From assembly GCA_023362775.1 (NCBI GenBank), contig JALMGJ010000018.1, positions 21,061,105-21,125,104 on the forward strand: DNA of 64,000 bases, read 5' to 3'. How positions within the stretch are numbered: position 1 is the first letter of the stretch; the number at the start of each line of letters is the position of its first letter. Shown piece after piece: positions 9,739-21,830 of the stretch. This stretch comes from Charina bottae. Taxonomy: Eukaryota; Chordata; Lepidosauria; Squamata; Charinaidae. Both the position numbers and the translations under genes were made by a program. The notes beneath the pieces were generated by a model that was not told where the DNA came from, made no database searches, and saw only the letters and a program-made list of their open reading frames with translations.

Positions 9739-9873
9739 CAGTATTTCTAAACCTTGGCAACTTTAAGATGGGTAGACTTCAACTCCCAGAATTCCCCAGC
9801 CAGCATGGCTGGCCGGGGAATTCTGGGAGTCGAAGTCCATGCGTCTTAAAGTTGCCAAGGTTGAGAAACACTG
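9739..9873. mobile_element. MITE-A copy 6
   Basis: The left end is CAGTATTTCTAAACC and the right end GGTTGAGAAACACTG, with the full hairpin interior. A perfect 8-bp TSD, ggaacatt, lies at 9731-9738 and 9874-9881. Confidence 0.95.
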
Positions 9874-11264
9874 GGAACATTGGTGGCCCATGATACGAGA
9901 TCTGATTTACTGCTTGTTTGAGGCTGGTTTCAATCTTCCCCCAAGCATATCCCCCCCCCCCCCAAGGGCTGGGGCTGAGAAAAGGACGGTGCAGTGCACA
10001 AGAAGGACAAGGATGGGGCTCTTGTGTTAAGGAACCTGCATCTTTTTTTTCTGTCGGTCTACTGCTGTCGTTTGTTAACGCCATCCATCCATTGCCCACG
10101 TTTAAAAGGCACCCAGGATTTGTGTGGTTGCATGCTTTAATCTTGAATAAGGATCTTGGTACTTGAGGGGCATTCTGGATTGGATTGCTGCTGGGTTGAT
10201 TCTCTGAATCGGAAGGGTGTGATTTGGCAGGATTGGTGCATGTCGAAAGGAACATCTTTTGTTTGTCACTCTCCTGTGTGTGCACTTAAAAAAAGAAAGA
10301 TACAGCCTGTTGACAAGATGCTTGTGGTGTGTGTGTGGTTTGACTTTTCCTGTTTATGACTTTGACCTTTTTTCTTTATCATCCTTTCTTAGTTGATAAG
10401 TTTTTTGATTACAGTATATGATTGGCTGCTTATTATTTGGGTAGAAACTTGTGTCTGGAAAAGGCAGCAAATCAGTTAGGGCTGTTCTCCAAATCCCACA
10501 TTAGAGGAAAAGGATTTAGAATGTCTCCTTTTTAAAAAAAATAAAACCAAAAAACAAAACTATGCTTCATTGAAAGGCGGGGATGCATTTAAAAAATATA
10601 TATATACAATTTTCTCCTTGGCTATCCCAGCTTAAAAAGTCTAGATAAAAATCCATGGTTGATATCACACTGAGGAGAGGTGGCCAGCAGAATTTGTAGG
10701 TAGAGCCGGATTGTGGTTCATTTGTGATGGGTGAGCTGGACCCATTTGTTAAAGGCATCTCCCACACGGCAGAGGATCAGCAGTTGGCCAGCAGTTGGCC
10801 GTCTTGGGCTCAATACTGATGCCTGGAGGGCACCATCTGCTCTCCTCCCGACTCATGAGGAAGGAAAGTGGCTTGCATGCAGAGAAAGCAGCAGTGAATT
10901 TCGGGGGGGGGGGGGGGAGGGTGTGGCCCCGGCCTGGACCTTCTGACCAGTCAATTGCTTTGAAAGCATGGCCGGAGAGTGGCCTTCTCTAAGGCCAAAG
11001 CTGTTGGGACAGCAGCCTCCTAGATCCCCAGCGTCCACAGCCAAGGACGTGTCATCGCGGCAATGCTTCTGTTGGGGAAGCTTGCTTAGAACCACAGCAA
11101 AACAGGGTGTTTGGGGATTTGCCCCACGTTGGTGCAACCCTCTTTCAACCTTGCTAAAAATATGCACCGTGACAGGAGACAGTTTATGGAGGCGCTGCCT
11201 CCAGGTGCTGGCCCTGCTGGCTGGGGTTGATGGCGTTGAAATCTGGCACATCTGTAGAGAAGGT
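9874..11264. other. Unique intron stretch with C and G runs
   Basis: A run of 14 C lies near 9950-9963 and a run of 14 G near 10903-10917. No transposon or gene is recognisable. The open frames that cross the runs depend on their length and are not credible. Confidence 0.4.
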
Positions 11265-11405
11265 TCATATATTTATTTAATGGGTGTACACAGCCGCCCA
11301 ACTCAAAGGCTGTGACTCTGGGCGGCGTATAATAACAGCAAACAATAAACCAAAAAATAACTCTACAAAACATTTAAAAACAAGCTACCCAACATATAAA
11401 ATACA
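11265..11405 (-). repeat. L2-type LINE 3' end
   Basis: On the minus strand this reads CGCCGCCCAGAGTCACAGCC ... GGGCGGCTG and ends in ATTAAATAAATA, the typical 3' end of squamate L2 elements. It directly abuts the Sauria SINE that follows. Confidence 0.55.
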
Positions 11406-11425
11406 CAGTGGTGAATGTAGGTTGT

Positions 11426-11760
11426 AAAAGGTAAAGGTTCCCCCCGCACATTTGTGCAGTCGTGTCTGACTCTAGGGGCCAGTGCTCATCTCCATTTCGT
11501 AGCCAAAGAGCCAGCGTTGTCCGAAGACGCTTCCGCGGTCATGTGGCCGGTATGACACACACAGAACGCTCTTACCTTCCCACCGAAGTGGTACCTATTT
11601 ATCTACTTGCATTTGCATGCTTTCGAATTGCTAGGTTGGCAAGAGCTGGGGCTAGTGCGGGAGCTCACTCCGTCACGCAGGGCTAGGGATTCGAACCTGC
11701 GAACTTGCGACCTTCCGATAGACAAGCCTGGCGTCATACCCGCTGAGCCACCACGCCCCT
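11426..11760 (-). mobile_element. Sauria SINE 1
   Basis: On the minus strand the element starts with a tRNA-like head: GGTGGCTCAGCGGGTATGAC (A box) and GGTTCGAA / TTCGAATCC (B box). The body has TTGCCAACCTAGCAATTCG, and the tail is ...GTCAGACACGACTGC then AACCTTTACC repeats. This fits the squamate Sauria SINE, mobilised by BovB-type LINEs. RNA polymerase III would read toward the left, antisense to HS6ST2. Confidence 0.85.
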
Positions 11761-12180
11761 CACAAAGGTAAATTAGAACAGTATAAAAAGAATGTCTCCA
11801 GTTAAAATGCTCCGGAAACGGGACACGGGGCCCCTCGGTACGGGAAGCACGCTCCCCCCCCGAGCGATGTGGGTTTTGGGCAGGACAGACGCCAAGCTTT
11901 CTAAAAGATTTAAGCCTGAGTGCCAGCCGGGAGGAACAGGCTGCTTTCTCTGGGAACAGTGATCTGTCGGGATGATGGATGGCTGCAGCTTTCGCATGTG
12001 GTTTGGTCTCCTGGCAGGCATCCAGGAGGAACGTAAGAGGATTGGAGGCAGGAACCCTTTTTGCCTCTGGGACTGGAGCTGGGATTGCAAGAACACATTA
12101 GTGTCACCCAGACTAAAAGGCGGATGTTTTGGGCACTGGGACCTTTTGCAAGTGTGCACACGAGGGTTAATTCATCCATA
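11761..12180. other. Unique intron stretch
   Basis: No gene or repeat was recognised between the Sauria SINE and the Tigger-like element. Confidence 0.4.
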
Positions 12181-12569
12181 CAGGTAGTCCTCGCTTAACA
12201 ACCATTCGTTTAGTGACGGTTCGGACTTACGACGGTGCTGGAAAAACCGAATTACGACCGGTCCTCGCACTTACGACTGTCACAGCGTTCCCCACGGTCA
12301 CGTGATCACAATTTGGGCACTTCGCAACTGGTTTGCAGTTATGACTGTCACAGCGTCCCATGGTCACGTGATCACCATTTCTGACCTTCCCGGCCCGCTT
12401 CTGGCAAGCAAAATCAATGGGGAACCACATGATTTGCTTAATGACCACGTGGTTCGCTTAACGGCCGTTGCAAAAAAGGTCATAAAAGCGGATCAGGTTG
12501 CTTAATGACCTCTTTGCTTAGCAACCAAAACTCCGGTCCCAACTGTGGCCGTTAAGCGAGGACTACCTG
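12181..12569. mobile_element. MITE-B copy 1 (Tigger/mariner-like)
   Basis: CAGGTAGTCCTCGCTTAA at the left and TTAAGCGAGGACTACCTG at the right are perfect inverted termini. TA flanks both sides (12179-12180 and 12570-12571), the signature of Tc1/mariner/pogo insertion. It is 389 bp with no transposase ORF. The interior has inverted words such as GTCACAGCG...CACGTGATCA. Confidence 0.9.
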
Positions 12570-12589
12570 TACTTGAAAAGAGTGTTGAC

Positions 12590-12685
12590 TAGGTCAGAGA
12601 GCCTCCTGGATTTGCTAGTTGCAAGATAGGATGGGTTGGCCCAGCTTTCCCTGTCATGATGCCCTCCAGATGTTAGGTCTCCAGC
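12590..12685 (-). repeat. Fragment of an 'actacaactccca'-type repeat
   Basis: GGCCCAGCTTTCCCTGTCATG and CCCTCCAGATGTT match, in reverse, a short repeat common in reptiles that ends in a 'catctggagggcacc' motif. Similar fragments lie at about 17655-17760, 29030-29110 and 45755-45850. Confidence 0.35.
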
Positions 12686-13427
12686 GTCTCTGGAAACACC
12701 ATATTGGGGAAGGCAGGGGAGGCTGCGAGGAAGGTCGCTGCATTGACCCCGTCACTGGGATAACTGCCAGGGAGCCCTGCGCAAGCAAACACACGGCATG
12801 GCGCAAAGCTCCTCTGTCCCCATTCCAATGGGAGTGCAGCCATTGTTCTCCAGGCTAGAAGTGACATTCACCATGGCAGTTTGTGCAAGTAAGTCGTGAG
12901 CCATCTTGGAGAAAGGAGGTCAGTCCCTCCCAAGCTGTTGGCTCAAATCGTCATCCTGGAATCCAAAGTATTTAAAAGAATTCTGGGACTTCTTAATCTG
13001 GTATGCTCCAGAGAGAATCTCAGTCAGATCTTGCATCCATCTGATTTAGTCTTACCTGCATCTCTCCTGAGCTTTGGAGCAGCCTTCCGTAGTCCTGCTT
13101 GGAGGTGTCAGAAATGAGTGATCTGTGGATCTTCTTTATGGAAGATCTCTGTTATATTAGTAGACGAGGTGCTGGAGCTTCTGCCTTTTCTGTTGTAATC
13201 CACTTGGATAGGGCAGATCAACAGCCCCTCCGTGGCCTTGAGGGATCGCAGGGGCTCCCTAAGGATTGCCAATAAATGTTTCTAACACTTCCGATGAAGC
13301 ATCCAAATAACACATCTTTATTTTTCTACAATGCTTCCTGTGATGCATTCTCTAGACTAGTCTTTCCCTGCTGGCTTGTAGAACTCATTTGCAAGCCAAC
13401 GCAACCAACTGTCATGTCACTGTAAAT
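12686..13427. other. Unique intron stretch
   Basis: No repeat or gene was recognised. Confidence 0.4.
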
Positions 13428-13681
13428 CAGAGCTTTCCAAACTGTGTGTCGCGACACAACCTGGAAGTGGACATGCACAGTGGCGGCGCGGGGGTGTCTG
13501 CGGTGGTGGTGGTGGTGTGCATGGCGGCGGCAGCGACGACGGCAGTGGCGTGCCATCAGCGCTTCCGCGTTTTAGCGGAAAACACGCCCACGCCGCCGTG
13601 CACACCGCCGCCATGCGCCCCCCCCGCACCGCCGCTGCCGCCATTGGTATGTCGACAACGGCGGCAGTTTGGAAAGCACTG
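13428..13681. mobile_element. MITE-C copy 1 (hAT-like, CpG-rich)
   Basis: The ends are CAGAGCTTTCCAAACTG and CAGTTTGGAAAGCACTG, with a GCGACACA block next to the left end. The interior is very CpG-rich. A perfect 8-bp TSD ctgtaaat lies at 13420-13427 and 13682-13689. Confidence 0.92.
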
Positions 13682-16227
13682 CTGTAAATGATGGGAGTTC
13701 GGTACATTGGGAGGGCAGCTAGAATGGGGCAGGCTCTTCTAAATGGGCCAGAGCAGGAAGGGTGTTTGCTTGAACCTCTGATGACTCTTTGAATACAGTG
13801 AGCATTCCTGTTTTCCAACCGTGCATGTGAGAGAAGATAGAACTTCATGCTTCCCCAGTTTTTGTCAACAACGTTGAATTTTTTAAAATGTAGCAAGTCC
13901 TGTTGTGCATGGACAGGAAGCGTGCCACTGCTGTGGAGGGCCAGCAGTGGATCCAAATGGCTGTTGGCGGGTCTGATGCTAGGAGAACCAGGGAAGCAGA
14001 CGGTTCTGGGAGAACTAGCGCGGCCACAGGAGTTGCCTTGTGTCCCATCTGTTGCACAGAAGAGGACTACAGCCTGGAGTCCTGCCATCCCAGAAAAAGG
14101 CATGGAATAGTGGTGTTCATAAGAAAGCGGATTCCAGCTGGATGTTAGCAAAGCCTTCCTAAGAGAAGAAGTTGTTTGACAACAGAACCAACAACCTGGA
14201 GAAGTGGTGGGCTGTCTTTTGCTGGATGTATCCAGCGGAGGGTGGACTGATGTCCGTCAGGGATGCTTTGAGAGAGGTGCCTAGACAATATAGAGCATGG
14301 GTGAGATTTGTTGGTCTCAGTGGCCCCTCCAGTGAGTATGAGGTGAACATGGACTTTCTTTTATGTCAAGGACTGCATTGGAAGCCCAAATGCAAGCCCT
14401 GATGGGGTCCACCTTCCTTTCTGTTTTCCTATCATACCCTGTTTGATGGCAGCTTGGTACTGTGTTCGGTGCAGGGACTCAGAATATGAGATCCCCGAGT
14501 CCGTGGTCCTGATCCATAATTTCTGGCCGCAGCCTAGCCTTTCCTCCAGCACGGTCTCTCCCAGAGCCACTTTTAAGATGCTGGTTACAGGACGCAGAAC
14601 TTAGCAGAACGTCCTTGGGGGCCAGCCAGCTTGCTGTAGACCTCTTGCTGGGGAAGCTGCAGAGAAAGGGTCGTCTTGTGTTTTTTGAGTATGGAACCGA
14701 AGCCGCTGAATTGGTGGTGTGTCTCCTGCAATTTTTGCTCTGTGTTTTTCTTAATTAAATTGCAGCATCGGATTGCATCAGCCTGCTTAGTTACTCATTT
14801 GTGGCTTCATTCTTGGAAAGGTCCTTCCCTTTCTTCTTCTTCCTCTCAACTTTTCCAGATGGTAGCTCTTCCTGTCTTCATTTAGAAGCACTTCTTTGGC
14901 AACAGAGCAGCATGCTGATTTTAAAAACAATATTAACAGCGACAGAACGGGAGGGATGTTGTGCTTCCACATCGGTTTCGTGTCTTCCCTTCCCTTTCTC
15001 TTTCCTGCCCACTCGCTGGGATTTGCATTTTTTTTTTCTTTTTGGCGTTCAGAAATGAAAAACTAAAAAGAAGGATAAATTGTAGCCCCCGTTTTTGTTG
15101 ACAAAATAAGGTGGGGAAATTTGGCACTTTTCACCGACTCCATTCGTAGCATCTTGCAACACAGTTTAGCATTCCATTCATTTATTTTTAGACCTACGGA
15201 GCAAGGGGAAAGGAGGAGAAGCAGGGAAAGAAGAGCAAAATTGATGGAAGAGGGGCGTGGGAAGAATGTTGAGAACTTTAGCTTAGTTTTCTGAAGAATT
15301 CCCTTTGTAATTTCAATCATCAGTTCCTGGTCCCCTTGGTCAGCCTCGGGCCTCTTCCACTGCTAGCCTCCCAGTGATGAAATGTCCTTCCTGGAAAGTC
15401 TTCCTTTGATGCCCTCGTTGGGGGTCTGTTCTAACATCCTTAAAGACCTTTCACATCTTTCATCCTTCTGTCTCAATCCGTAATTCTGTTTGGGTTGATC
15501 AGGGCTTGATTTTTCTTTTTCTTGTCTAATGATACCATTAGTTGTCCAGGCTGCACAGGGGACACTGCCAGTCTTCAAATGCCCACGTGTGAGAGGATGG
15601 TCTCTTTCACTACCTTTATCTCCAGCCCTGCCTGGTCTCCAGGTAGGAAACTTTTAATGGGCAGGAAAGGGTTTTTTTCCTCCAGCCTTCTTCTCTTTTT
15701 GGTTTTTCCCCCCCTGTGTGGCTAAATCTGGAACGGCATGTGTGCGTGCACACACACACACCGCACACTCACACTCGCTGAAGGAACATGCTGGAGAAGG
15801 AGGCAAAAGGACTTGGCGCTGTGAGGCTAGATACCAACCTGGCAATTTTATGCTGCCGTTTGCTCATTTTAAAAAGCAAGTAATTGGTAATAACTAATGT
15901 CCTCACCTTTCTTGTTGTTTCTCCATCATTACTGATTTCCGCAGAGGCCGGATGCAGCGCAGCCCCTGGTGAACTTTATTAAATAACTGCACTTTTTATG
16001 GCCGCCTACATTTTCCAGATTGCCTTCTCTGGGGCTGGCTTCGGGTTTTATTGCCGTTGCCGTAATGACTTCTCCCAGCCCAGGGAGCCAGCTGCGGACT
16101 CCCAGGATGGATCTGTCTTTGTAGAAAGGACCAGTGTCCAAAATAAATTTAGGAATTCTGCTTCTCGGGTTTAAGATACCCCTTTCTGTGAAAGCAGAAA
16201 AAGGTTTAGGATTGGAGCACCTGGACT
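13682..16227. other. Mostly unique intron stretch
   Basis: A 14150-14420 block resembles decayed LINE DNA but was not classified. The AT-rich segment 15850-16060 is free of repeats and could be a conserved non-coding element. A CA-rich run lies at about 15748-15775. No gene was seen. Confidence 0.4.
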
Positions 16228-16362
16228 CAGTGTTTCTCAACCGTGGCAACTTTAAGACGTGTGGACTTCAACTCCCAGAATTCCCCAGCCAGCATGGCTG
16301 GCTGGGGAATTCTGGGAGTTGACGTCCACGCGTCTTAAAGTTGCCAGGGTTGAGAAACACTG
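16228..16362. mobile_element. MITE-A copy 7
   Basis: This is a full hairpin element, CAGTGTTTCTCAACC to GGTTGAGAAACACTG, with a central CCAGCCAGCATGGCTGGCTGG. The TSD cctggact / cttggact matches 7 of 8. Confidence 0.95.
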
Positions 16363-16842
16363 CTTGGACTCTTCCATTCTGCAAGCATGGTTGAAGTCAT
16401 CTGAAAAAGTTGTTCGGTGGCTTTGCTGCTGGATGAAGCTTAATTGCTAAATGCTCCGTCTTTTCCTGTGAAATATAATTGCGTGCACTAATATTTCACA
16501 CCCATGCTCTCCATAAAGCTGGAGGAAGGGGGAGGCCGTGATGCATATTAAAAAATATTTTTGGCAGTTTCCTCCGTTTATGGCATCCCACAGGGACTGC
16601 CATTTGTTTATTTATGATAAAAACACAAGCGCTTATCTTTCAATAACTCTACCGGGGTAGCTCATCATAATACGTTAAAATGCAGAGCAAGATAATTGCT
16701 GCATATTAGAAACAGCGTAGCCTGAAGATGATAGCTCAGAATAAAATAGATCAACAAAATTGAATTTGGTGATGTTCCCCTACTGGAAAGGGAACCGCAT
16801 CTTGGCGCAAGGGAAAACAGTTGAATTGTGCATCTGGGGCCT
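16363..16842. other. AT-rich unique stretch, possible conserved element
   Basis: The block 16480-16720 has no repeat similarity that I recognise, few CpG and several homeodomain-like words (ATAATTGC, TTTATGATAAAA, AGATAATTGC). This is compatible with a conserved non-coding element, which only an alignment could show. Confidence 0.3.
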
Positions 16843-16930
16843 GGTTCACACAACATACAGTATCCTGGTTTGTTTAACCAGGGTTTATTGAATAAACTGA
16901 CCGACTGGGTTGGTGCAGTACACAGACCCA
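16843..16930. repeat. Dispersed 'GGTTCACACAACAT' repeat fragment
   Basis: CCTGGTTCACACAACATACAG and the following TTTAACCAGGGTTTATTGAA match the unnamed family. The copy at 20558-20640 begins with the same CAGGTTCACACAACATCC. Confidence 0.45.
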
Positions 16931-17629
16931 CAGGGCATGAGTTACAGGTAGCCTCAGCACATCTCCAGAATCACGTTGGGCAAAGAGTTGGATAGGATTG
17001 GAGCCAGAACACAAACAGAATAGAATCAACATTGAAAATGGCAGGATAGTTCTGGAACAGCTGGATCGAAAACCCTCCCTGCTAACTATTGTGGGAACTT
17101 CCATCCCCTGTTAGGATGGAAGGGGGGAGGGTTGATTTTAAAACCCTTTGGGATCAAGGAACGCTGTCCTGAAATGAAAGACGGCCAAAAAGGTTTGGCA
17201 GCCCTGGTAAGAGATCCACCCCGTGAGACGTAGCTGGATATTCTATAGAGGAGGAGGACAGCAGATGTTCCTGGATCTGCATAGACAAAAAGACAGATGA
17301 GTAATTGCAATCACTTGAAGGATTTTATTATTCCTGGTCCAGCCCAAAACCAAAATGTAGACCTCGATGTCACCTGGAATTATGTGTGCAGTGATGTGTG
17401 CGTGTGTGTTTTAAGAGCATATGAGGTCGATGATAATGAAGCAACACAGAGTGCTTTTCTCATTAACACCAATAGGCTTAATATTACATTCTGATGGGGA
17501 CACAAGTAATTAAATGGATACTCGGAGTATATTAAAAAAGAAAAAAAGTTAATGAGCTGAGCGTGATAACGGGATGTGCATGTTTTTCCAGGGTGGTGTT
17601 TGTGAAGGTTGGTGAAACCAACAGGCCCA

Positions 17630-17770
17630 GGAAGGTATCAAGGCAGATACAGGCAACAGGATGCTGGACTACAGCTCCCATCCTTCTGAGCTATCACGCT
17701 GGTTGTGGCTGATGAGAGTTGTAAACTCGGACATTTGGGGGCACCAGATTGGAGAAAGCTGAGCTATGGT
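17630..17770 (+). repeat. Fragment of an 'actacaactccca'-type repeat
   Basis: GATGCTGGACTACAGCTCCC, GGCTGATGAGAGTTGTAAAC and GGCACCAGATTGGAGAAAGC are the two arms and right end of a short hairpin repeat seen widely in reptiles. The class is uncertain. Confidence 0.45.
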
Positions 17771-18158
17771 GCCAGAAGAACCTGTTCTTTTTGCAGGAAG
17801 AAAAAACTCTGGTTTTCTGCAGGATGAGCTGGATTTTCCCTCTTTTTGGTCTTGATCCTGTTCACTTCTGCCAGCCTTCTTCAGGCTCCAGATGTAGTTG
17901 AACTACAGTTCCCAGAATTCTTAGCTAGTGTGGCTACCAGCAGCCGCTGGTCATGTGGGATCTACTCAGTTTTGGAATCCCAGGTAGCGGGTGGCTAGTT
18001 GAGTTTGCCCCACTGACATTTGATGAGTTGTTAGACTAGGAGGACCCAAGGATGCCAGTGTGGGTGTGACGTACCTTCCATGTCTGCTTCATCCGGCCCC
18101 CTCTCATGCAGCTACTGACCATCCCACCTTTGAAGGGATGACCTTCTTCGCTCTAGCG

Positions 18159-18267
18159 CGGTGTTTCTCAACCCTGGCAACTTTAAGATGGGTGGACTTC
18201 AACTGGCTGGGGAATTCTGGAAGTTGAAGTCCGCCCATCTTAAAGTTGCCAAGGTTGAGAAACACTG
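18159..18267. mobile_element. MITE-A copy 8, internally deleted
   Basis: The termini are CGGTGTTTCTCAACC and GGTTGAGAAACACTG. The left half of the hairpin has lost its CCCAGAATTCC part, shortening the element to 109 bp. The TSD ctctagcg / ctctagag matches 7 of 8. Confidence 0.92.
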
Positions 18268-19144
18268 CTCTAGAGATTGAATCTGAAGGACACAGATTGC
18301 CCCTTTTCCAGCTAATGAATTTTCTTGAGTTTTGTGACTTCTGTCTTTTAATGAAATTCATCAGTAGGGAAAGATGCTAACGGGCTCTTTCTGATTTTGG
18401 AATACCATGGACTAACAGAGAATGAAGACACGGTGTGTCTGGGTCCCTGTTAAGGAAAAACTGAGCTGAGGACAAAGCACATTGGTTTGCCTTTTGCGTT
18501 TTCTGCCTTGAGAACTGAAGCAGAGTGACATCCTGCAGGGCAGAACTACTGCAGATGGCTGTCCCAAATAACTCAAGGAGAATTCAGCCTGATCAGTTGA
18601 AGAAGTCCTTCAGGAGATTTCTCAGCAAGATCAGCATTTGGGTCTGTGGCGTGGTGTGCCTTTAAATTAGCAGCCCCTGTGGAATTCAGTCAGGATGTTG
18701 GGAAATGTTCCAAATAAGGGCCTCTTGGCACAAGTTCTTTGTCTGCTGTCTCACAACGAGCACGGAGCTTGTTCCTCAACAACTTCCGCTCTCTTATCTG
18801 GATGACGTCCGGTTTGCTGGAAAGTTGAATTACTCAAAGAAGCGTTCGTTGCTGAAGCTCATATTATCTCTTTTCTGGTCTCTCTCGCATCCAGTGGAGT
18901 CACGCCGCCCTTTCTGACGTTCCTTGGTTTCTCCCATTGATGCTTTCTGGAAGCCGTCTGCCTCCAGGGTCCTAATCATGTCGTCTCATTAAAATTTGAT
19001 TAGGTCACAAGGGTGTGTGTGTTTGTGATGTTTGTTTACCCGACCTCCACATGGCATCCTTTTTGTTCATGTTGGAAAATACCCCCCTTGTGCCTTCAGA
19101 TGGGAGTGCAAAACTTTGCAAGAAGCCAATAGAAAAGAATATGT
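18268..19144. other. Unique intron stretch
   Basis: No repeat or gene was recognised. Confidence 0.4.
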
Positions 19145-19583
19145 ACAGCTCAGGATTGAACTGTGGAGTCCTTGGTGCTCTCTGAGCTTGGTTGTTGGCT
19201 TGCAGACATTTCGTTGCCTGACTAGGTAACATAATCAGTGCTAGTAAGTGTGGATCTCCTCCCGTTTGGGGGAGATGGGCGGTCATATAAATTTAAATAA
19301 TAAATAAATTTTGCTCCCTGTTTGTATCCAGTAGCTTGCCCTGCCAGTGTTGGTGAGGGTGTGGTTTTCTCCTTGGTAGTTCCTTGACTGGGGTATTGTT
19401 TTCTGCTTGATTGTTTGTCTGGAACTGATCCCTGCTTAGCTGAGTGTTGGCTGCTGGAGGGGATGTGTTCTGGTCTTAAACAGGGAGCAAACCCCACACT
19501 CACTCGCACTGATGATGTTGTCTAGTCGGGTAATAAAATGTCTGCAAGCCAACAATCAAGCCCAGCATCAGAGACTCCACAGT
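19145..19583. repeat. Inverted pair of a Penelope-like or LINE 3' end
   Basis: At 19145-19235 the minus strand reads GACTCCACAG back to AACGAAATGTCTGCAAGCC. At 19500-19583 the same end occurs on the plus strand (AAAATGTCTGCAAGCCAACA to AGAGACTCCACAG). A third, plus-strand copy lies at 62650-62830. The minus copy has a small extra block (19255-19315) resembling an L2/SINE tail (GGGGGAGATGGGCGG then TAAATAATAAATAAA). The motif 'cgaaacgtctgcaag' recalls Penelope-like elements, but I am not certain of the class. Confidence 0.5.
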
Positions 19584-20284
19584 TTGCAAGAAGCGTTGAC
19601 TTGGCGTTGTTATGAACGTCTCAGACAAAGGTGGCTGTCGAGAGTTCGTTTTTGTTCTGTTCCTGCTTGCTCCCCTTTCTCCTGGCGCACCCCTCCCTAG
19701 CCCACCATTCCAGAGTTGATCCAGCCTAAGGCCTTTTTCAGGGCTGTGATTCTGTAACAAATTAGGTGCTGATGCATGGAGAGTGAGCCGGCTGCAATTA
19801 GCTATAGAGAAATTGGAGAGAACTATCGCTTTTTATCTGCAGTTTTCTTGCTATCCCATTTTGCTAATTCTATTTAATCCTGAAAGATGGTTGCATTTCC
19901 CCCCCCCCCCCCACTAATGACTGTGTACCGGGACTTGTGTCTATATTGTTAAAAGCTAAGAATATAATTGCATTTGGAAAGTTATTCTCAGCCAAGTGGC
20001 TGTTTCTCACATTTTCTCTGTCTCTCAGGCCAGGAGTATTTTAAACAGACGAATGCTTATCTTCCTCCTTTTCTGGGCTCAAGGACAGTTTATGTAAACT
20101 GCAATAAAGATGGGTAAAACCTGATGGAATGTAAAGCGTAGGATAAAGGCAGAACTTTCTATCCACACTTGGTGAGTTAGACACGCTGGTGTCAACCTTC
20201 AGAAGCTGCCTGGAATAAACACTCTTTCAGACGGGTGGATCGTGGCCTTTCCAGAGCCTTGGATGACGGCAGTAAATTTAACAC
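19584..20284. other. Unique intron stretch with C run
   Basis: A run of about 14 C lies near 19898-19911. The AT-rich part after it (19912-20020) shows no repeat. No gene was seen. Confidence 0.4.
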
Positions 20285-20525
20285 TTTACTTATTTATAAT
20301 GTAGATTCATAAGGCTGCCCAGCTGACAGCAACCCTGGGCAGTGGCCCAGCTCACAGTTTTTATATTGCCATTTATTACTCAATTTCCATGGGATCAGGC
20401 ACTTCCCCCCATTTTATCTTCACATCAGTCTTGTGACCTTCCCTAATCCCACCCAGTGATGATCCGGTCTAAGTGGGGACTTGAATCTGGTGTCGTCAGC
20501 CCAGCCTGGCAGTGTAACAGCTGCG
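20285..20525 (-). repeat. MIR-like tRNA-derived SINE, diverged
   Basis: In reverse this has a tRNA-like head near 20525, a B-box-like TTCAAGTCCCC, the core around 20430-20460 and a tail toward 20290 (TTATAATGTAGATTCATAAGG). It is diverged; no clear TSD. Confidence 0.5.
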
Positions 20526-21830
20526 TAATGGAACATCTGGAACATCTCTGTCCAGGCGGGCCAGGTTCACACAACATCCTTATCAAGTGGGTTCAAAACC
20601 TAGCATGCAACTGTTAAGCTGGATTCGTTTTAATTGTCTTGTCACCGTTGTATGAAGGATTTGTTTGTAGTTCAAAGTATTCTGCAGATGCAAAGAAATG
20701 GGTTAATTGAGTGATCAGATCTGTTGAGTAAGCTCACCAATGGCTTGATGTTCTTACTGAGTTTTCCATCACCCTCAGCCTTTTTCTTGGTTATGGTCCA
20801 TACCACTTGTCATCTCCCCACTAGAGTTGGCCCAACAACTTCAGTCGGGTCTGGAGAAGCAGTGGGTTGTCTCCTATTTTTGGGAGATTTGGGGGGCTAA
20901 GCCCAGGAGCGTTGTTTTCCCATGACGGAGCCAGCCCTCCAGAATGGTCTGCCGCTGAAGTCTGCTTGTCTCCAGGTTATCAGATGTCTAGAAGAAATTG
21001 AAAACAGAGCTTCTCTGGAGGGCTTTTGGGGTCTGATGCCATGTATTATTCTGGGATGTTTTAATGTATTAATAAGATTAATATGGTGAGCCACCAAGAT
21101 TCCTCTATAAGTGGGGCAGGATATTTTTTTTTTTAATATAGCTAGATTTTCCCCCCCAATACGAGTCTCTTGATCCTCAGTTATATTGAACTGCATCTTT
21201 TTATTTTTTTATTTTATTTATTTAATTTTTATCCCGCCTTTATTATTTTTAGAAACCTTTCAGAAGGTGGTGCTGTTAGAAATCTTCCATTTTTCACAGA
21301 GGGATTGTCAGGGATGAGAGAAGGAAGGGAATTGGAATGCTCTTCCTTGTATTTCTTCTTCATTTGGGGGCCATGACGAAAGAGCAGTAAAATTTCAGTG
21401 GTGAGTGAAAGCGGTGATTGCTGGAAGAAAATGGGAGCTAAAGTGAACATTTGTTTAATTACTGTATGCATTCAACTGTTTGCTGAAGGAAAAATGGATG
21501 CTTTCATGCAGAAAGAAAAGTATTATCTCCTTTTCAACACAGTGAAGTTATTAATTAAGCAGTAAATCGCCTGTGCCACGGGCACAATCACCGCGCATAA
21601 GATGGCTGACGGAAATGGGTGAAAGGACCAGAAAGTGTACCTTGAAGGGGGAATGCTTGTAGTGAACACAGAGGGAGAATGGGAAATGCGCAGAGAATCA
21701 TCTGCTGGGAAGGACCCGGGCAGGAAGAAAAATAGCTCTGTCTCACATCCAACTCTTGATAGGTTAAAAAGCCATGACAGGAAGGATGAGTGTTCTCCAA
21801 CTCTTGGAACATAACTCTCATAAACTAAAA
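20526..21830. other. Intron stretch with minor repeat fragments
   Basis: An unnamed-family fragment lies at 20558-20640. A T/A-rich minus-strand SINE tail lies at about 21190-21260 (TTTTTATCCCGCCTTTATTA), equal to the tail of the SINE at 50140. The rest is unique. Confidence 0.4.

Noticed and set aside
11640..11760. A tRNA gene at the Sauria SINE head
   Set aside because: A- and B-box words are present, but no cloverleaf with acceptor stem is preserved, and the same head recurs in five SINE copies.
13417..14151. 244-codon minus-strand frame
   Set aside because: It runs through the GC-rich MITE-C copy 1, which lacks stop codons because of its composition.
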